Notes under the pieces: model-generated
Told to the model about the DNA's origin: nothing
The model's input: the letters and a program-made list of their open reading frames with translations, nothing else
Databases searched by the model: none
Shown here: positions 31,096 through 42,414 of the stretch, piece after piece
Position numbering within the stretch: the stretch's first letter is position 1
Layout of the letters: every line of letters begins with the position of its first letter
Position numbers and translations under genes: made by a program
From: Tritrichomonas musculus
Lineage: Eukaryota; Parabasalia; Tritrichomonadida; Tritrichomonadidae
NCBI GenBank assembly: GCA_039105265.1
Contig: JAPFFF010000004.1
Location: 5,146,001 to 5,210,000, forward strand
Direction: 5' to 3'
Length of the DNA: 64,000 nt

Positions 31096-32334
31096 TCAAA
31101 ATATATGAATTTCATTGAGTGCAATTACCCAAAGAGTGAACATTGGAAGGAAAAGCAAAATTGACCAAAAGAAAGAAAAGGATGCAGTTTTCATTACCAA
31201 ACCGCCAAAAGGTGTGACACCAAATGCAATAAGAGCTGAAGGCATTGAATGCATGATAACATTTATTGTTGCTGTTGTGCTATCAAGTTTGCATATCTTG
31301 CTCCAAAACAAAGAAATGAGTGGAATGATAACATAATGCATAAATAGCGCAAGGAGAATTTTTACAAGATTGCATCCAAAGAAAGGATGATTCCACATTA
31401 TAACGCCACATGTGAAAAGGCCTGATGCCAAAGTCGCTTTTTCTAAATCGAATGCAAAATCGTTCAAAAAAACAGGCATATTCAATCCAGTTGCGCTCCA
31501 AATGATTCCTAAAATTGCACAAACATTGACCGGTGTAACCACAGACCATAAAACTGCCCAAACTTTTGGATGCTTATCCTTAAATTTTGGTTTTGTGTTA
31601 TCAGAACTAGAATCTTCTTGGTCGTTTTCGTTATGTCTAATTTCTGTCTGTTCGGAAATCAATATGTCTTTTTCATTTTCATGATTTGTTTCCTCCTCGT
31701 CTTTATTTTCATTGGTTGTTATTTCCTCAACTGAAGTATCTTCGTCATTAGATTGATCATTCTGCTCTGCATGATGATCAACTGGATGAATGGGTAAGCC
31801 ATTTGATTTGTCAACAGCCATTTCATTTATTTCATCATCTTGAGAGATTGAATCACTGTCAGAGAATTTTATCTTATCGAAACCTAAAAATGTATGAATT
31901 GGGATGCATAAAATATGTGTTACTAATGATTGCATAGCTGATATAAAAACGTAATCATCACCAAATAATACTTGAATTATTGGGTATCCAAAAAAAATGA
32001 AATTTAAATATGAAGTAGAATATAGCATTGATAAAAATGCGTGAATTTTGCTTTGGAATCGACCAATGAGGGCTACTAACATATATATAATATGAATAGT
32101 AACTTGAACGAGAATGCCATTAAAAAATGGTTGCCAATTTTCTAAAGTTAATTTATGAATTGCTATTTCGCGAAATACCAAGCCTGGTACTGCAATTAAA
32201 AAAATTGTTCGTTTCATAGCTAAAGCTTCTTGAAGAGTAAACATTTTGATACCTCCACAAAGATATCCTAATGCAACAATAACAAATACACAAACCTCGC
32301 CTTGAAGAGCTTCTAAATAATCCATCTTAACCAT
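31096..32334 (-). CDS. auxin-efflux-carrier (AEC/PIN-like) family transporter
   Basis: A 412-residue membrane protein with about five hydrophobic helices before and five after a long acidic cytoplasmic loop (about residues 165-260, rich in Asp, Glu and Asn). This two-half layout is typical of the bile/arsenite/riboflavin transporter superfamily AEC branch. Family-like features are GYLCGGIKMF near the start and the crossover-type segment GFDKIKF ahead of the loop. Trichomonads carry several members; the substrate is unknown and is not expected to be auxin. TTTCAAAAAGTTT lies 24 bp upstream of the ATG, on the noncoding strand. Confidence 0.85.
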   Translation of the reverse strand: MVKMDYLEALQGEVCVFVIVALGYLCGGIKMFTLQEALAMKRTIFLIAVPGLVFREIAIHKLTLENWQPFFNGILVQVTIHIIYMLVALIGRFQSKIHAFLSMLYSTSYLNFIFFGYPIIQVLFGDDYVFISAMQSLVTHILCIPIHTFLGFDKIKFSDSDSISQDDEINEMAVDKSNGLPIHPVDHHAEQNDQSNDEDTSVEEITTNENKDEEETNHENEKDILISEQTEIRHNENDQEDSSSDNTKPKFKDKHPKVWAVLWSVVTPVNVCAILGIIWSATGLNMPVFLNDFAFDLEKATLASGLFTCGVIMWNHPFFGCNLVKILLALFMHYVIIPLISLFWSKICKLDSTTATINVIMHSMPSALIAFGVTPFGGLVMKTASFSFFWSILLFLPMFTLWVIALNEIHIF

Positions 32335-32962
32335 TTCTCATTTTATAATTAATCGATTTTCAAAAAGTTTAAAAGGAGATTAAATTTAATTTAAATTTTT
32401 GATATGTGGTAAACAAAAAGCATTGAAATTTTCAATATGAAGGGTTTTTATAAATTCTAAGTTGTGTTTTTTGATATTTTTAATAAACTAATGTAAAAAT
32501 AGTAATTAAAAAGATTTATTCAATTTTTCAGAATTTTTTTGAAAAGAAAGTATTTAAAAAGTCGTATATCCAAAAAAAAAAGTGAAGTTAAGAAATTGTT
32601 TAGTCGTTTTCAGCATTCATCATGAAAAAACTTCATGTCTATCTATCAATGAGAAAATTTTTATATAGTTTCATGTGTATCCCATCATAAAATAAAAAAA
32701 TCATTATTAATAAATGAATCAAATATTTTTGAATATGTAATTTTTATATTAAATCTGATTAATATTAATGTGAATAATATCTTAATAGTATAGTGATTAA
32801 TTTATGTTTGAAATGAATATAAATGAATTGATATTGCTATAGATATCAAATTACAAATTAAAATATAAAATGAAATTTCACAACTTTGTAATTTCAGTAT
32901 ATAATTTTTCAATGAAAATAAAGAAAAAAATCAAAGATTTAATAAAAACTTATTTTATTCAC
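32335..32962. promoter_or_regulatory. intergenic; TTCAAAAAGTT box ahead of the transporter gene
   Basis: The only feature is TTTCAAAAAGTTT at 32358-32370, in the position of a core promoter for the minus-strand transporter gene. The rest is AT-rich and shows no gene. Confidence 0.45.
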
Positions 32963-33874
32963 TTATTTCTGGAATGTGAAAACCTCTGGATGGAATGCAC
33001 AAGCGGCAGCTCCAACGAGGCCTGCATCTTTGTTATAGCATGGTCTTCTAATAAGAGGAGCATCAAGGTAACCATTGATCATATCCTTTAACATAGCATT
33101 TGCTTTATCGTAAAGGAAAGCACGGTTATCACCTGTCATAATTCCTCCTCCAACAACAAAATTATCTATAGCGTATGAATAAGCAGCTGTAGCAGCGGCT
33201 CTAGCGATATAATAGCAAAAGATGTCCCAAATCTCATGATCATTTGGAACATCTTTAAGTTTGTCTGTTGAAATGTTCAATCTTTGTGCAAGAGCATGAG
33301 CTGAGATAAGTCCTTCAAGGCATCTTCCATGGAATGGACAGACGCCTGGGAATTTATCATCTTTATATTCATCAACAACAATATGTCCGAATTCTGGGTG
33401 AAGGATACCGTGTAATGTTCTTCCATCGACGAAAACGCCAAGACCAACACCAGTTCCAACTGTCATATATGAAACTGCGCGTGCCTTTTCACCTTTTTCA
33501 TTTAATGCGAGATATTCAGAATATGCTGGTGCATTTACATCTGTTTCAAGAATGATTGGCACATCTTTCTTGTTTAGGTTCTTCTTGATTTCTTCAATTA
33601 ATGGGAAATGTTTCCAATTTGGTTTTGGTGTATTAGCAATTCCTCCCTTTTGAATATCAAGTGGACCGAATGAAGCAATTCCAACTACTTCATAATCATA
33701 TCCACAATTGTTAATTTCTTCGCAAATTGCTTTAATTGCATCTTCTCCTCTGATTGGAAATGCTGTTGGAATTCCTTTCTTCTTCCATATAAATGAACCA
33801 ATTTCTTCAGCAATTGCAACTGCAGCTGTTGTTCCTCCAAGTTCAATGCAACAGACTCTCTTTTTTTCAGACAT
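32963..33874 (-). CDS. ROK-family sugar kinase (glucokinase/fructokinase type)
   Basis: A 303-residue soluble kinase of the bacterial ROK family, which phosphorylates glucose, fructose or related sugars with ATP to feed glycolysis. Visible motifs are the phosphate-binding loop ELGGTT (residues 11-16, with Glu where most have Asp), the catalytic region ETDVNAPAYSEY, the second phosphate loop VGTGVGLGV, and a zinc-type motif HPEFGH..CPFHGRCLEG. The protein most resembles bacterial fructokinases of this family, but substrate is not settled. The family in trichomonads is thought to come from bacteria. AAACTTTTTGAAT (33945-33957) and TTCAAAAAGTTT (33976-33987) lie upstream. Confidence 0.9.
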   Translation of the reverse strand: MSEKKRVCCIELGGTTAAVAIAEEIGSFIWKKKGIPTAFPIRGEDAIKAICEEINNCGYDYEVVGIASFGPLDIQKGGIANTPKPNWKHFPLIEEIKKNLNKKDVPIILETDVNAPAYSEYLALNEKGEKARAVSYMTVGTGVGLGVFVDGRTLHGILHPEFGHIVVDEYKDDKFPGVCPFHGRCLEGLISAHALAQRLNISTDKLKDVPNDHEIWDIFCYYIARAAATAAYSYAIDNFVVGGGIMTGDNRAFLYDKANAMLKDMINGYLDAPLIRRPCYNKDAGLVGAAACAFHPEVFTFQK

Positions 33875-34264
33875 ATTATAACAGTGATATGATGAACATT
33901 CTCATTAATTCATATCAATTTATTAAAATTCAATCATTTGGATCAAACTTTTTGAATAGTCACTCTGAATTTACATTCAAAAAGTTTCATCCTGGAAATA
34001 TTACATCATTTTCAATGAAATCAATTTTTTTTCTGAGAGCTCTCAATTTGAAAATCAATTTTTTAATTTTTCTGATTGAATTTTCATATTGCCAATAATA
34101 TTTTTTAAATGGTTAATTATACTTGCTTTATTATGCATAATTAAAGTTATTATATTTTTTTTTGAATTCAAAATAAGCAAGAAATTGAGAAATATCGATT
34201 TTTATTCAAAAAAAAAAAATCATTGAAAAACATTTAACATAAAAAAAAAAAACATTATTTTGCA
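33875..34264. promoter_or_regulatory. intergenic with paired CAAAAAGTTT boxes
   Basis: Two copies of the motif in opposite orientations (33945-33957 and 33976-33987) lie 70-115 bp upstream of the ROK kinase ATG. Beyond them are A runs near 34145 and 34210. No gene is seen. Confidence 0.45.
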
Positions 34265-34957
34265 TTACCGCCAGAATTTTCCATCATGAGACTCGCTTGT
34301 TAACATTGGGTCCATATTATTTATTTTCTTTGACTTCATCTCCATAAACAAATAGTGAGGGAAACTTTTTGAAAAAAAGGCACCATCCAAATTTTGATGT
34401 TGAGAATCTGCTTCATAGAGTTGCTTGCAGTTTGCACAATAAAGTTTAACTGTATCAACACCTGGTAAATCACTCATCCCTACAGGTAAAAGGTGTTGTC
34501 CTGAACATTTATATCTGGGGCATATGCCAAAGACCCCATTGACATATTTCATATACATCTTATGAAGCCCTTCAGGTGTAAATATATAGCGAGCATGAAC
34601 TAAACCGAAAATGTTTTCTGTTGTTTTTTCAATTTCATCCTCGGAATCAGAATCAAAAGAATAATCTGAATCTGATTCACCTTCAGATCCTAAAAGTTGC
34701 ATAAATGCAGACTTGGCATAATTTTGATCGATTCTAAGTCCATAAGTATTAAAACTATCGCTGGCAAATGAAATTGGAACATCACAAAACCAATCTGATG
34801 AAGGTTGCTCGAGAAATGATGCAATCCACGATTTGTGAAGTTTTTCTGAATCATCAGAAGAGTCTGTATCTGTCATTATCGAATGATTTGACTTCCTTGG
34901 CGGCAACTTTGTTATTGCAGCCATAAGGAACGAAAGCTTAGGATATTTTTTTTTCAA
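34265..34957 (-). CDS. casein kinase II regulatory (beta) subunit
   Basis: A 230-residue protein matching the CK2 beta family, which binds and tunes the catalytic alpha subunit. The opening SWIASFLEQPSSDWFCDVP is highly characteristic. It is followed by the acidic loop (SEGESDSDYSFDSDSEDE) and the zinc module with Cys pairs in CPRYKC and CANC, which makes the dimer. The usual HGPR-like region leads into KSFPHYLF. The start is uncertain: ATGs at 34957, 34924 and 34876 are in frame, and the last one (MTDTDSSDD) fits family length best. It probably acts in nucleus and cytoplasm. Confidence 0.92.
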   Translation of the reverse strand: MKKKYPKLSFLMAAITKLPPRKSNHSIMTDTDSSDDSEKLHKSWIASFLEQPSSDWFCDVPISFASDSFNTYGLRIDQNYAKSAFMQLLGSEGESDSDYSFDSDSEDEIEKTTENIFGLVHARYIFTPEGLHKMYMKYVNGVFGICPRYKCSGQHLLPVGMSDLPGVDTVKLYCANCKQLYEADSQHQNLDGAFFSKSFPHYLFMEMKSKKINNMDPMLTSESHDGKFWR

Positions 34958-35560
34958 TAGTTTACAAATACCTAATCTTTTCGAAATTATATTAAAATTT
35001 ATTTATCTTATGAAAAAAATCATATCTATCAAAATAATAAATGTTTAAAATTTTTTGTTTCATTTTATTTGATAATAAATATTATTTTATGTGAATAAAA
35101 CCTTTCCTTTAAGCTAAATTGATACGATTAGGTTTATCGTTTCATTATCAGAAAAAGTTTCTGTTTTTATTATTTTCATTTTAAACATATATTGATTTCG
35201 TATCAGAGAATTCTTTCTATTTTTACATTATTATAAATTTTATAAAAAAAACTTTATAAAAGATAAATTTAAAAATGTTTCTGTTTCTTCGTAATCAAAT
35301 GGCAAAAACATTTCAATAAAAGAGGTAGTTTTTTTTTGAACTTTTCTACAAATTTTTATTCAATTTTTTCTGTGATTTTTCATCGTCATAGTCCTCCATA
35401 GCAATGAGAACGACGAAGAAGACGATTTTTCAATATATGTGTCTACATATCTTTATACAGAAAACTATTTTCTTGATAAAAGCAGCATCATTTGAATATG
35501 CTTTAAATTTTTACAAATGTTAATTGGAATTTTACATTCTTATCAGTATCTTTAAATGAA
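34958..35560. other. intergenic, no feature seen
   Basis: AT-rich DNA without a credible gene, leading into decayed coding DNA. Confidence 0.5.
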
Positions 35561-36960
35561 ATGCGCGATTTTATTAAAAACGGTTATTGTATTGAAAGGT
35601 TAAAAGATAACTCAATCTCTTTTAATTTTCAAGCTATTTACAATTCTTCTTTTCAATTTTCAGTAATGAAATCACCAAAAATAACAAAAAATATTTCTTT
35701 TGAAATTTCATATGAGTTGGTTAAGAATGAATGGTCATATTTTTGTTTCAAATGTGAATCATTTTTTGGATCACGAAACAGAGGACTCAAAAAAACCTCG
35801 AAAACAAAGGTATATTCGTGACTATAAACCTTTCAAAGGTTTATTAGATAGCTCAAAAGCATTAAAACTACATGAACCTATCAATTTTTTTATCAAAATC
35901 AGATTTTTCAAAAGCTCTTTTATATTTTGCCAATAATTCTTCTCAATTTTTTTTTTTTCGGAAAACGATGATACATAAATGATCATTAAAATTTATAATC
36001 AATTCTTATCAACTAAACTTCCAAACATATTGAATAGGAAATTTAGATTATTACATATTGTCAGGCGTTCACAACATGAACAAACTCGTTCACTTTCTAA
36101 TAATAATCAGATTCAAATTGATGGATTAATATTAGATACTACATGAATGGCTATTCCACATTATGTTTTATCAATTTTGAATGCTAGCTTATGTAATTCG
36201 AGTGTTCCTATCGTAATCGCTTTTGGAGGAGGCGAAACCATTTCTTGATATGCTTTTTTACTTTCAAATGTAGAAAAACAATTAGATATAAATTTTTCAG
36301 GTTGATATTTAGAAAGTGATGACGGTCCAGCACTTAAATCAATTTATGAGAAATATTCAATGATACAATTGTCATGCGTGAAGTATTTTATAGAAAAATT
36401 CTAAAAAAAAAAAAAAATGGATTATTTCTATGAAGTTAAACAGTTAATAAAATGCACAGGCGATTTTGATTTTCATAATTATATACAACAGTTTTCTAAC
36501 CAATTTTCCCAAATTGGCATAGAAAAACCGGAAGAATTTACTAAAAGTTGCCCTTTTTTTTGACTGACAAATATCAATTAAAAATGAAACCAAATGGAAA
36601 AAAATTTCTTTGCTAGATAGAGTATCAACACGCATGCCAAGCACTACTAATACCTTAGAATCGATGCATGATCATCTAATTAAACTTGTTCATTTCTTGC
36701 AAAAAACAATACTGTATTATTTTTTATACGAATGACATAAAGATTTTTCCCCTTGGTTGCTGTTGAAAAACTGGTGGTCCTCATGGATAATTTCCTTGTA
36801 TACTTTTATTTTTAATTGGTTTAGGTACAAAGATTCTGTTTGCTTGTTGGCTGATCCGTTCAATCACTTGTGAACATGCTAGACTAATTAGTACTTTTTG
36901 TGATTCGATTGATTGGACTAATATGTTTAAAAATTATATCTAACTCTACAATGATTTGTA
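35561..36960 (+). pseudogene. decayed MULE-type transposase
   Basis: Scattered coding segments of a Mutator-like transposase. The clearest run, 35991-36405, holds DGLILDTT, then a conserved-looking IPHYVLSIL.. and ESDDGPAL, as in the catalytic region of trichomonad MULE transposases. A second run after a 15-base A tract (36404-36418) holds RMPSTTNTLESMH, the helix with the third catalytic region. A third possible run extends to about 36960 (ITCEHARLISTF). Frame shifts lie at the A tract and at a T run near 36556. In-frame stops in the two best runs are TGA (36144, 36246, 36303 and two more), not TAA or TAG. No terminal repeats were found. Confidence 0.6.
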
Positions 36961-37369
36961 TTATAGATAAACTTTAAGCAATCCTTGTCAATTAATTAGT
37001 TTGTAAATCTCAATGTTGTTGTATTTCAAAGTGTATCATATGAAATAAATAAGGAATACATTCAGATAATTAAAAAAAAATGTTATGAAATTCAATTAAT
37101 AAGTAAACTTTTTTCAATACTATTATCTATACATATAGCCTTTTGATTAGAATCTAGTATAGAATTAGAATTTTTAGATAGACTTTGTCTTGAAAGTTTC
37201 TTTGGTAATACATATAAATGAGTGGAATTTATGAATCATTATTAGTTTTCATTCTATAATTATCATTTCACCTTCAGTTGTGATTTCATTCCTTTTCTCA
37301 CACCATTGCATTATAAATTCTTTGTTTATATTTCTTTTTTTTTTTCAAGTCAGTTTATTCAGTCTTTAA

Positions 37370-38130
37370 TAAAACCAAATTCAAATATCTTGGCGACAAT
37401 ATAATTACTTCAATCATTTTGATTAATGCAAACAATAATTAAACAAAAATTAATTAGGATGCGTTTTTGAATTTAACAGTGAAAAAAATTCAATTTGGAT
37501 TGTCAACAATTCAACACCTAAACCAGAGTTTTGCCTTATAAAACCAATTGATCCTTTTACAAATAAAGATTGAATAATTTCATATTTAAAGAATCACAAC
37601 AAGTCTATTGATATTTATGATAAAGCTTTATACTTATTAAAATTGAATCAAGACTCATTTCCAATCAGATACTAAATTTAATAACTGATTTTAAAAAGAA
37701 GAGTATAATGTAGTTAGTTTTTTGGAAAGATCAATAGTTTTAAATCTGATGTAGTATATTATAATATGCAGAATACCAGTTTTTCTTTTAGAAAAGAAGA
37801 TTGGAGTTATAAATGAACTTTATTTACACATTGAAAACCGAATTTTATCAAATTACTAAGGAAAAATTGATCAATATTTCCGATTATGGTTAATGAATTT
37901 GTTACTTGTAAAAAAGCAGGTACATAAAGTACCAATAACTTTGCTGATAGTCACAATTCAAGTTTAAATAATTAAAAAAGTCCCAATCTTGAAGAATTTG
38001 AACAAGATTTGATCCAAAATGAAAACGAACATTACTTCAAGAGCATGAGTCAAACTTTAGATAAAATCAATTAAATAATGGAGATATCAATGATGAACAA
38101 AAATGATAATAATATTTAAAAATAGAATTA
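37370..38130 (+). pseudogene. second block of decayed coding DNA
   Basis: Open pieces such as CVFEFNSEKN..IWIVNNSTPKPEF (around 37460-37680) and SPNLEEFEQDLIQNENEHYF (around 37980-38060) have protein-like composition but are broken by stops. They may be the head of another transposase copy or remains of a host gene. No family is certain. Confidence 0.35.
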
Positions 38131-38835
38131 TCATACTTATTTGATAAAGCCTCATCATATACCAAGGCTAGTATCAAAATATTAACTCATGCACATAAAA
38201 AATATTCAAAGATTACCAAAGTTACTTAAAGAAAAAGTAATTGAAATTCAACTTTGACCAGATTGCAAAAATATTAAGGCTTTAAGGTTTTGGCATCTAT
38301 AAAAAAGATTTTAAAACACTTATAAATCATTGTTGAAAAAATAAATAGATATTTTGGAATGATTTTCATTGTCTATCCTATAAATCAATAATCAAATATA
38401 TCCAAACTTAGATTAATTTGTGTAAAATTTTGAACTAGCTTTTTTGAATATAAATAAAATAAAAATAATATATTATTTAACAAATTAATTAATTTTTCAT
38501 GAAGATATTTATTAAGTTATCACTCACTTTTTCAATATCTTTGAATTTTCTGTAAAATAAAAATGACATCTTTTCACATTAGAAAAAACAAACTTTTTCA
38601 ATATTTGGAACCCCAATATCTTTATTCAATATTTTCTTAATCATTTAATCATCCAAAGCTTTTTCAAGTATTTCGAACAATCATTTAGATGAAGATCCAT
38701 ATACTTAGGTTTATTCATAAAATAATACAAAGGAATTGCAAAAGATAACTGCAGTTTTTTTCATAAAAAAATATTTTTATTGGGATAATCATATGATATA
38801 ATTGAAAAAAGTATAAAATTTAAAAATGTATATAT
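38131..38835. other. intergenic, no feature seen
   Basis: AT-rich sequence with several AACTTTTTCAATAT-like words (near 38530 and 38590) but no reading frame of interest. Confidence 0.45.
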
Positions 38836-39441
38836 CTAACAGCATCCCTTTCCAGATTTTCTAGAACTTTTCTTTGTCACATCGACTGTATTTGCATTTT
38901 CTTTGCCAGATGTTCCTGATTCTGTTGATGGATTGTTTTCGATGCATTTTTTAGCAAGGGTTGTGAAAAGATCGGAAATACTAGCACCAGTCAAAGCTGA
39001 GGTTTCAAAAAATTGAGCTCCTATTGATTCAGCTTTATCTTTTCCTTGATCTTCTTTAATTACTCGTTCACTTTCAAGATCGCATTTGTTTCCAACTAAA
39101 AACAATTCTACACCAGATCCAGCGTTTTCTTTCAAGCTACTTGCCCAATAGTCAACTTCTTGAAAAGAAGCATCATCGATAATTGAATATACTAAAATTG
39201 CCGCTTGCGCACCTCTATAATACATTGGAGCAAGTACACGGAATCGTTCTTGACCTGCTGTATCCCAAATTTGAAGAGAGACTTTTTGATTGTTAATATC
39301 TAATGTCTTTGAGGCATAAGATGCACCTAATGTTGGTGAAACAGAATCATCAAACTTTCCAGTGAGCAAGTGATTAACAATACAAGTTTTTCCTACTGCT
39401 GATTGTCCAAGAAGGACGACTTTAACTTCACTTTCTTCCAT
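38836..39441 (-). CDS. Rab-family small GTPase
   Basis: A 201-residue Ras-superfamily GTPase. The P-loop is GQSAVGKT, switch II is WDTAGQERF, and base recognition is by NKCD and ETSA. The C-terminus GKGCC has two cysteines for geranylgeranyl lipids, which marks it as a Rab that cycles on vesicle membranes. The effector segment PTLGASY resembles the Rab5/Rab21/Rab22 group of early endocytic Rabs, so an endosomal role is likely. All nucleotide-binding residues are present. The length is normal. Confidence 0.94.
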   Translation of the reverse strand: MEESEVKVVLLGQSAVGKTCIVNHLLTGKFDDSVSPTLGASYASKTLDINNQKVSLQIWDTAGQERFRVLAPMYYRGAQAAILVYSIIDDASFQEVDYWASSLKENAGSGVELFLVGNKCDLESERVIKEDQGKDKAESIGAQFFETSALTGASISDLFTTLAKKCIENNPSTESGTSGKENANTVDVTKKSSRKSGKGCC

Positions 39442-40045
39442 TTTGTTTTTGAAATTAAGTAGTCAATTTCATTTCACAGAATTTTGAATCGTTAGATAAT
39501 TTTTGTGATGTTTACAATCCTACCTATTTAAATTTTGAGATAATTTATTTCAATCTTTCAAAAAACGTTTTGCTATCATAAAATTATTTATTTAAAAAAT
39601 TATTGATGGTAAATATTTTAAATCATAAGATTTTCAATGATTTTTTTTTAAAAGACAGTATAGACAATTATACCAAAAGAATCTTATCAGAAAATAACTA
39701 TATCATTATTTTTATTTTATTTTTTTTATACCTTCTCAAAATTTCAACTAAAGTTCAAAAAGTTAAAAAAATTAAATTAATAGATTATCTACTTCTTTCA
39801 ATAAGATAAACTTTTTAAAAGTATTTCAATGAAAATTTTATGAAGTTGATTATCCATTTTGGAATTACCTAATGATGAAAACACATAACCAAAGCTTTTT
39901 TTATTCCAGAATAAACTGAAAGAAGTTGGCGTATGTTTTATTTTTTAAAAGCAATTTCGTATAAAAATCAAAATTACAAGTACAAAATATATATTTTATT
40001 TAAAATATATCTAAAAACATATTATATCTTGGAAAATACAAAGTT
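39442..40045. other. intergenic, no feature seen
   Basis: AT-rich DNA with two short plus-strand frames that are low-complexity and not convincing. Confidence 0.5.
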
Positions 40046-40741
40046 TCAAAGATTTTTTTTCTTGATTTCAGAAATTACTGTTCGAACATCTTCAGCAGTA
40101 AGACACTTTTTCAGAATTCCAGGTAGCCAATCTATCAAAGCCCTATCGTTTGGTACTCCATTCCAACGCTTTATTTTTATTGTATTCGAAGGATTGAAAT
40201 TTATTTGAGCAGAATTATCATCAACTAAAATAATATTTTTTTCTGATGTTTTGAACATTGCTAAATCTTTTTTGACCGATCCTGATGAAAGTTCACATAA
40301 ATCTCTATATAATCTGTGGTTTTTATCTATTGAAGGAACAATTTTGTCTAAAATTGGATCTGCATATTGCTTTTCACCGTATGTGAATATAAAAACATCA
40401 AAATGCTTTTGAACAAATTCCATAAATTCATCGAGCCCTGGTCTTTTGAAAACATAAAATTGCGTGTCTGTAGACTTATCGGATATTACAAAGTATTCAA
40501 TTTTTGGGTGTGGTGGGAAATTAGACGAATGAATCAAAGTTTCATCCATATCTAAAATAAGAACTTTTTTATCTTCGTTTATGGGGGGCGGTTCATAATC
40601 TTCGGTAAATTCCCAATTGAAAATATGCTTGAAGTTTTTAAGAGAAAAAGGCTTTTTCTTCGGAACTTTAATTATATCAGGTTGAGTATTAAATAAACTG
40701 TGCAAATTGGTTTCAGTTGAGTGTAATGATCCTACAAACAT
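40046..40741 (-). CDS. FCP1/NIF-type (SCP-like) protein phosphatase
   Basis: A 231-residue HAD-superfamily phosphatase. The catalytic motif is LDMDETLIHSS, with Asp64 as nucleophile and Asp66 as acid/base. The later HAD motifs are IFTYGEKQYADPILD (with the conserved Thr) and ILVDDN. Small enzymes of this type remove phosphate from the RNA polymerase II C-terminal domain or from other phosphoserine proteins. The compact length with no BRCT domain fits the SCP/NIF group rather than FCP1. There is no membrane segment, so it is nuclear or cytosolic. TTTCAAAAAGTT lies 128 bp upstream (40869-40880). Confidence 0.9.
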   Translation of the reverse strand: MFVGSLHSTETNLHSLFNTQPDIIKVPKKKPFSLKNFKHIFNWEFTEDYEPPPINEDKKVLILDMDETLIHSSNFPPHPKIEYFVISDKSTDTQFYVFKRPGLDEFMEFVQKHFDVFIFTYGEKQYADPILDKIVPSIDKNHRLYRDLCELSSGSVKKDLAMFKTSEKNIILVDDNSAQINFNPSNTIKIKRWNGVPNDRALIDWLPGILKKCLTAEDVRTVISEIKKKNL

Positions 40742-42379
40742 TAATAAAAAATAAAAAAATCAAAATTTCATTTTCAATATGTAAAATTTTATCTTATCAT
40801 TTGAGCTTATTTTGAATAGTTTATCTATCATTTTTTATTGAAAATTTTTATATTTTTACAAAATTCTCTTTCAAAAAGTTAATGATAATAAAAAATATTG
40901 AATAATTTGATGATGCCCGGTTTTTAAAAATCTTTTACTCAATATTTGAGATACAACAGAAAATTTAATACTTTTGTATTTTGTACATATATATAACATA
41001 GTAAGAATTATTTAATTATAATTTTGTTATTTTAATGAATTTATGTATTATTTTGATATTTTAATTAAAATAAATATCTATTATTTTTTGATATTGAGAT
41101 ATATCTATTAATATATTTTTTTCATTTTAAATAAATTATTTTTATATTAGCTTTTTCATAAAAAAGATTGATTTCGAAAAAATTTAGCATTATACTCCTT
41201 CAAAAACCAAATAGATCTATACTATTTATTATTGGTAGCCTTTACTTTTTTCACATCACAAATTCATTAACGTAATTTTTTAACGTTTATATTCTTAAAT
41301 CCTATTTTGGTTGTTGTATTTGCACGTTTTTGGTAAAAATATCAAGTTTTCAAATTAAACTTTATTAAAAAAATCATTGAACAGATAAAATTAAAATTTT
41401 GAGGCACTTTAGTTATATTTTATATAATCGCTTTTTAGTATTGGTTTTATATGTTAAAAAGGAATTAAAAGTTTATAAAACAATATTATAATAGTAAATA
41501 ATCTAGAAATCTTGAGTAATGTGAATTGGTTTGCTCACAGAGTGATTATATGCTTTTTATAAAATGGTCAATCATTTCACCTTTGCCAAAAATGATTTTT
41601 TAAAATAGCATTTTACTTTTACAAAAATGGTTTTATTAAATAATTTAATTGATATTTTATTTATTCACAAAAAATTATTTAGTATATTATCTTTTTTCAG
41701 AGATATGATTATTTTATGTATTTAATATTTTCAATAAAAAATACATTGTACAAACCTTGTATTTTTTCTATCGTTCTTTGTAGAACAAGGTTGGTACAAA
41801 AAGTGAAGTCTAATTATTGGAGCTCAAAAGATAGGAATATAATGAAATTATAATTATTATCTTTTATAACCAAATTTTCAATTGAAACTTTAATTTGGAA
41901 ATCAAAAATAAATTTATTATTTGCAACTTTTGTCAAAAAAATATGATAATTTAATATTTATATTCACTTTTTTTTCATCTTTATATTGAACACTCTTATA
42001 TCATTAAAGTCAAATATCATCCTTTTTAAAAATAAAAGTGTTTTATTTGTCTATAAAAAATCTTATTGATAGTTGAGTGTAATAAATATTTGCTTTTCAT
42101 TTCAAATTTACAAAATAATTTTTTAATGAATATGATTTTGTCTAAACATTCAAACGCTTGCATTCCAAGCATATAGATTTGGGAGTGTTGAGAACATTCA
42201 TATTTAAATAAAAAGTTAATATCTGTATCAGTAGAAGTTAAAATGTGGTTATAGATTTTTATATTTTTATATGAGTATTATCAAAAAGTTTTCCTATGAA
42301 TTGAAAATTTAAATGTGACTTTTTTGTTATTCATTCAAAAAGTTATGTTTTGAATTTTTTTGTGTTTCACTACTTTTGA
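40742..42379. other. long AT-rich intergenic region with one stem-loop and promoter-like boxes
   Basis: No gene is seen over 1.6 kb. GTACAAACCTTGT (41748-41760) and an inverted copy with one mismatch (41785-41797) form a 13 bp stem. Close to the following gene are TATCAAAAAGTTTT (near 42281) and TTCAAAAAGTT (42334-42344); the second lies 36 bp before an ATG at 42380. Confidence 0.5.
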
Positions 42380-42414
42380 ATGAAAGATCAAAAAATTTTT
42401 GATTTAGTTTTGAT

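Noticed and set aside
36144-36305. Reassignment of TGA to tryptophan in this organism
   Set aside because: Intact host genes end in TGA, for example the HECT ligase and the phosphodiesterase-like gene, so TGA is a normal stop here; any reassignment could only concern the relic's source.
39603-40208. Two short plus-strand frames near the NIF-type phosphatase
   Set aside because: They are hydrophobic, low-complexity and partly antisense to a real gene.
41748-41797. Stem-loop read as a transposon end
   Set aside because: A single 13 bp imperfect stem without flanking duplication or a partner end is not enough to call an element.
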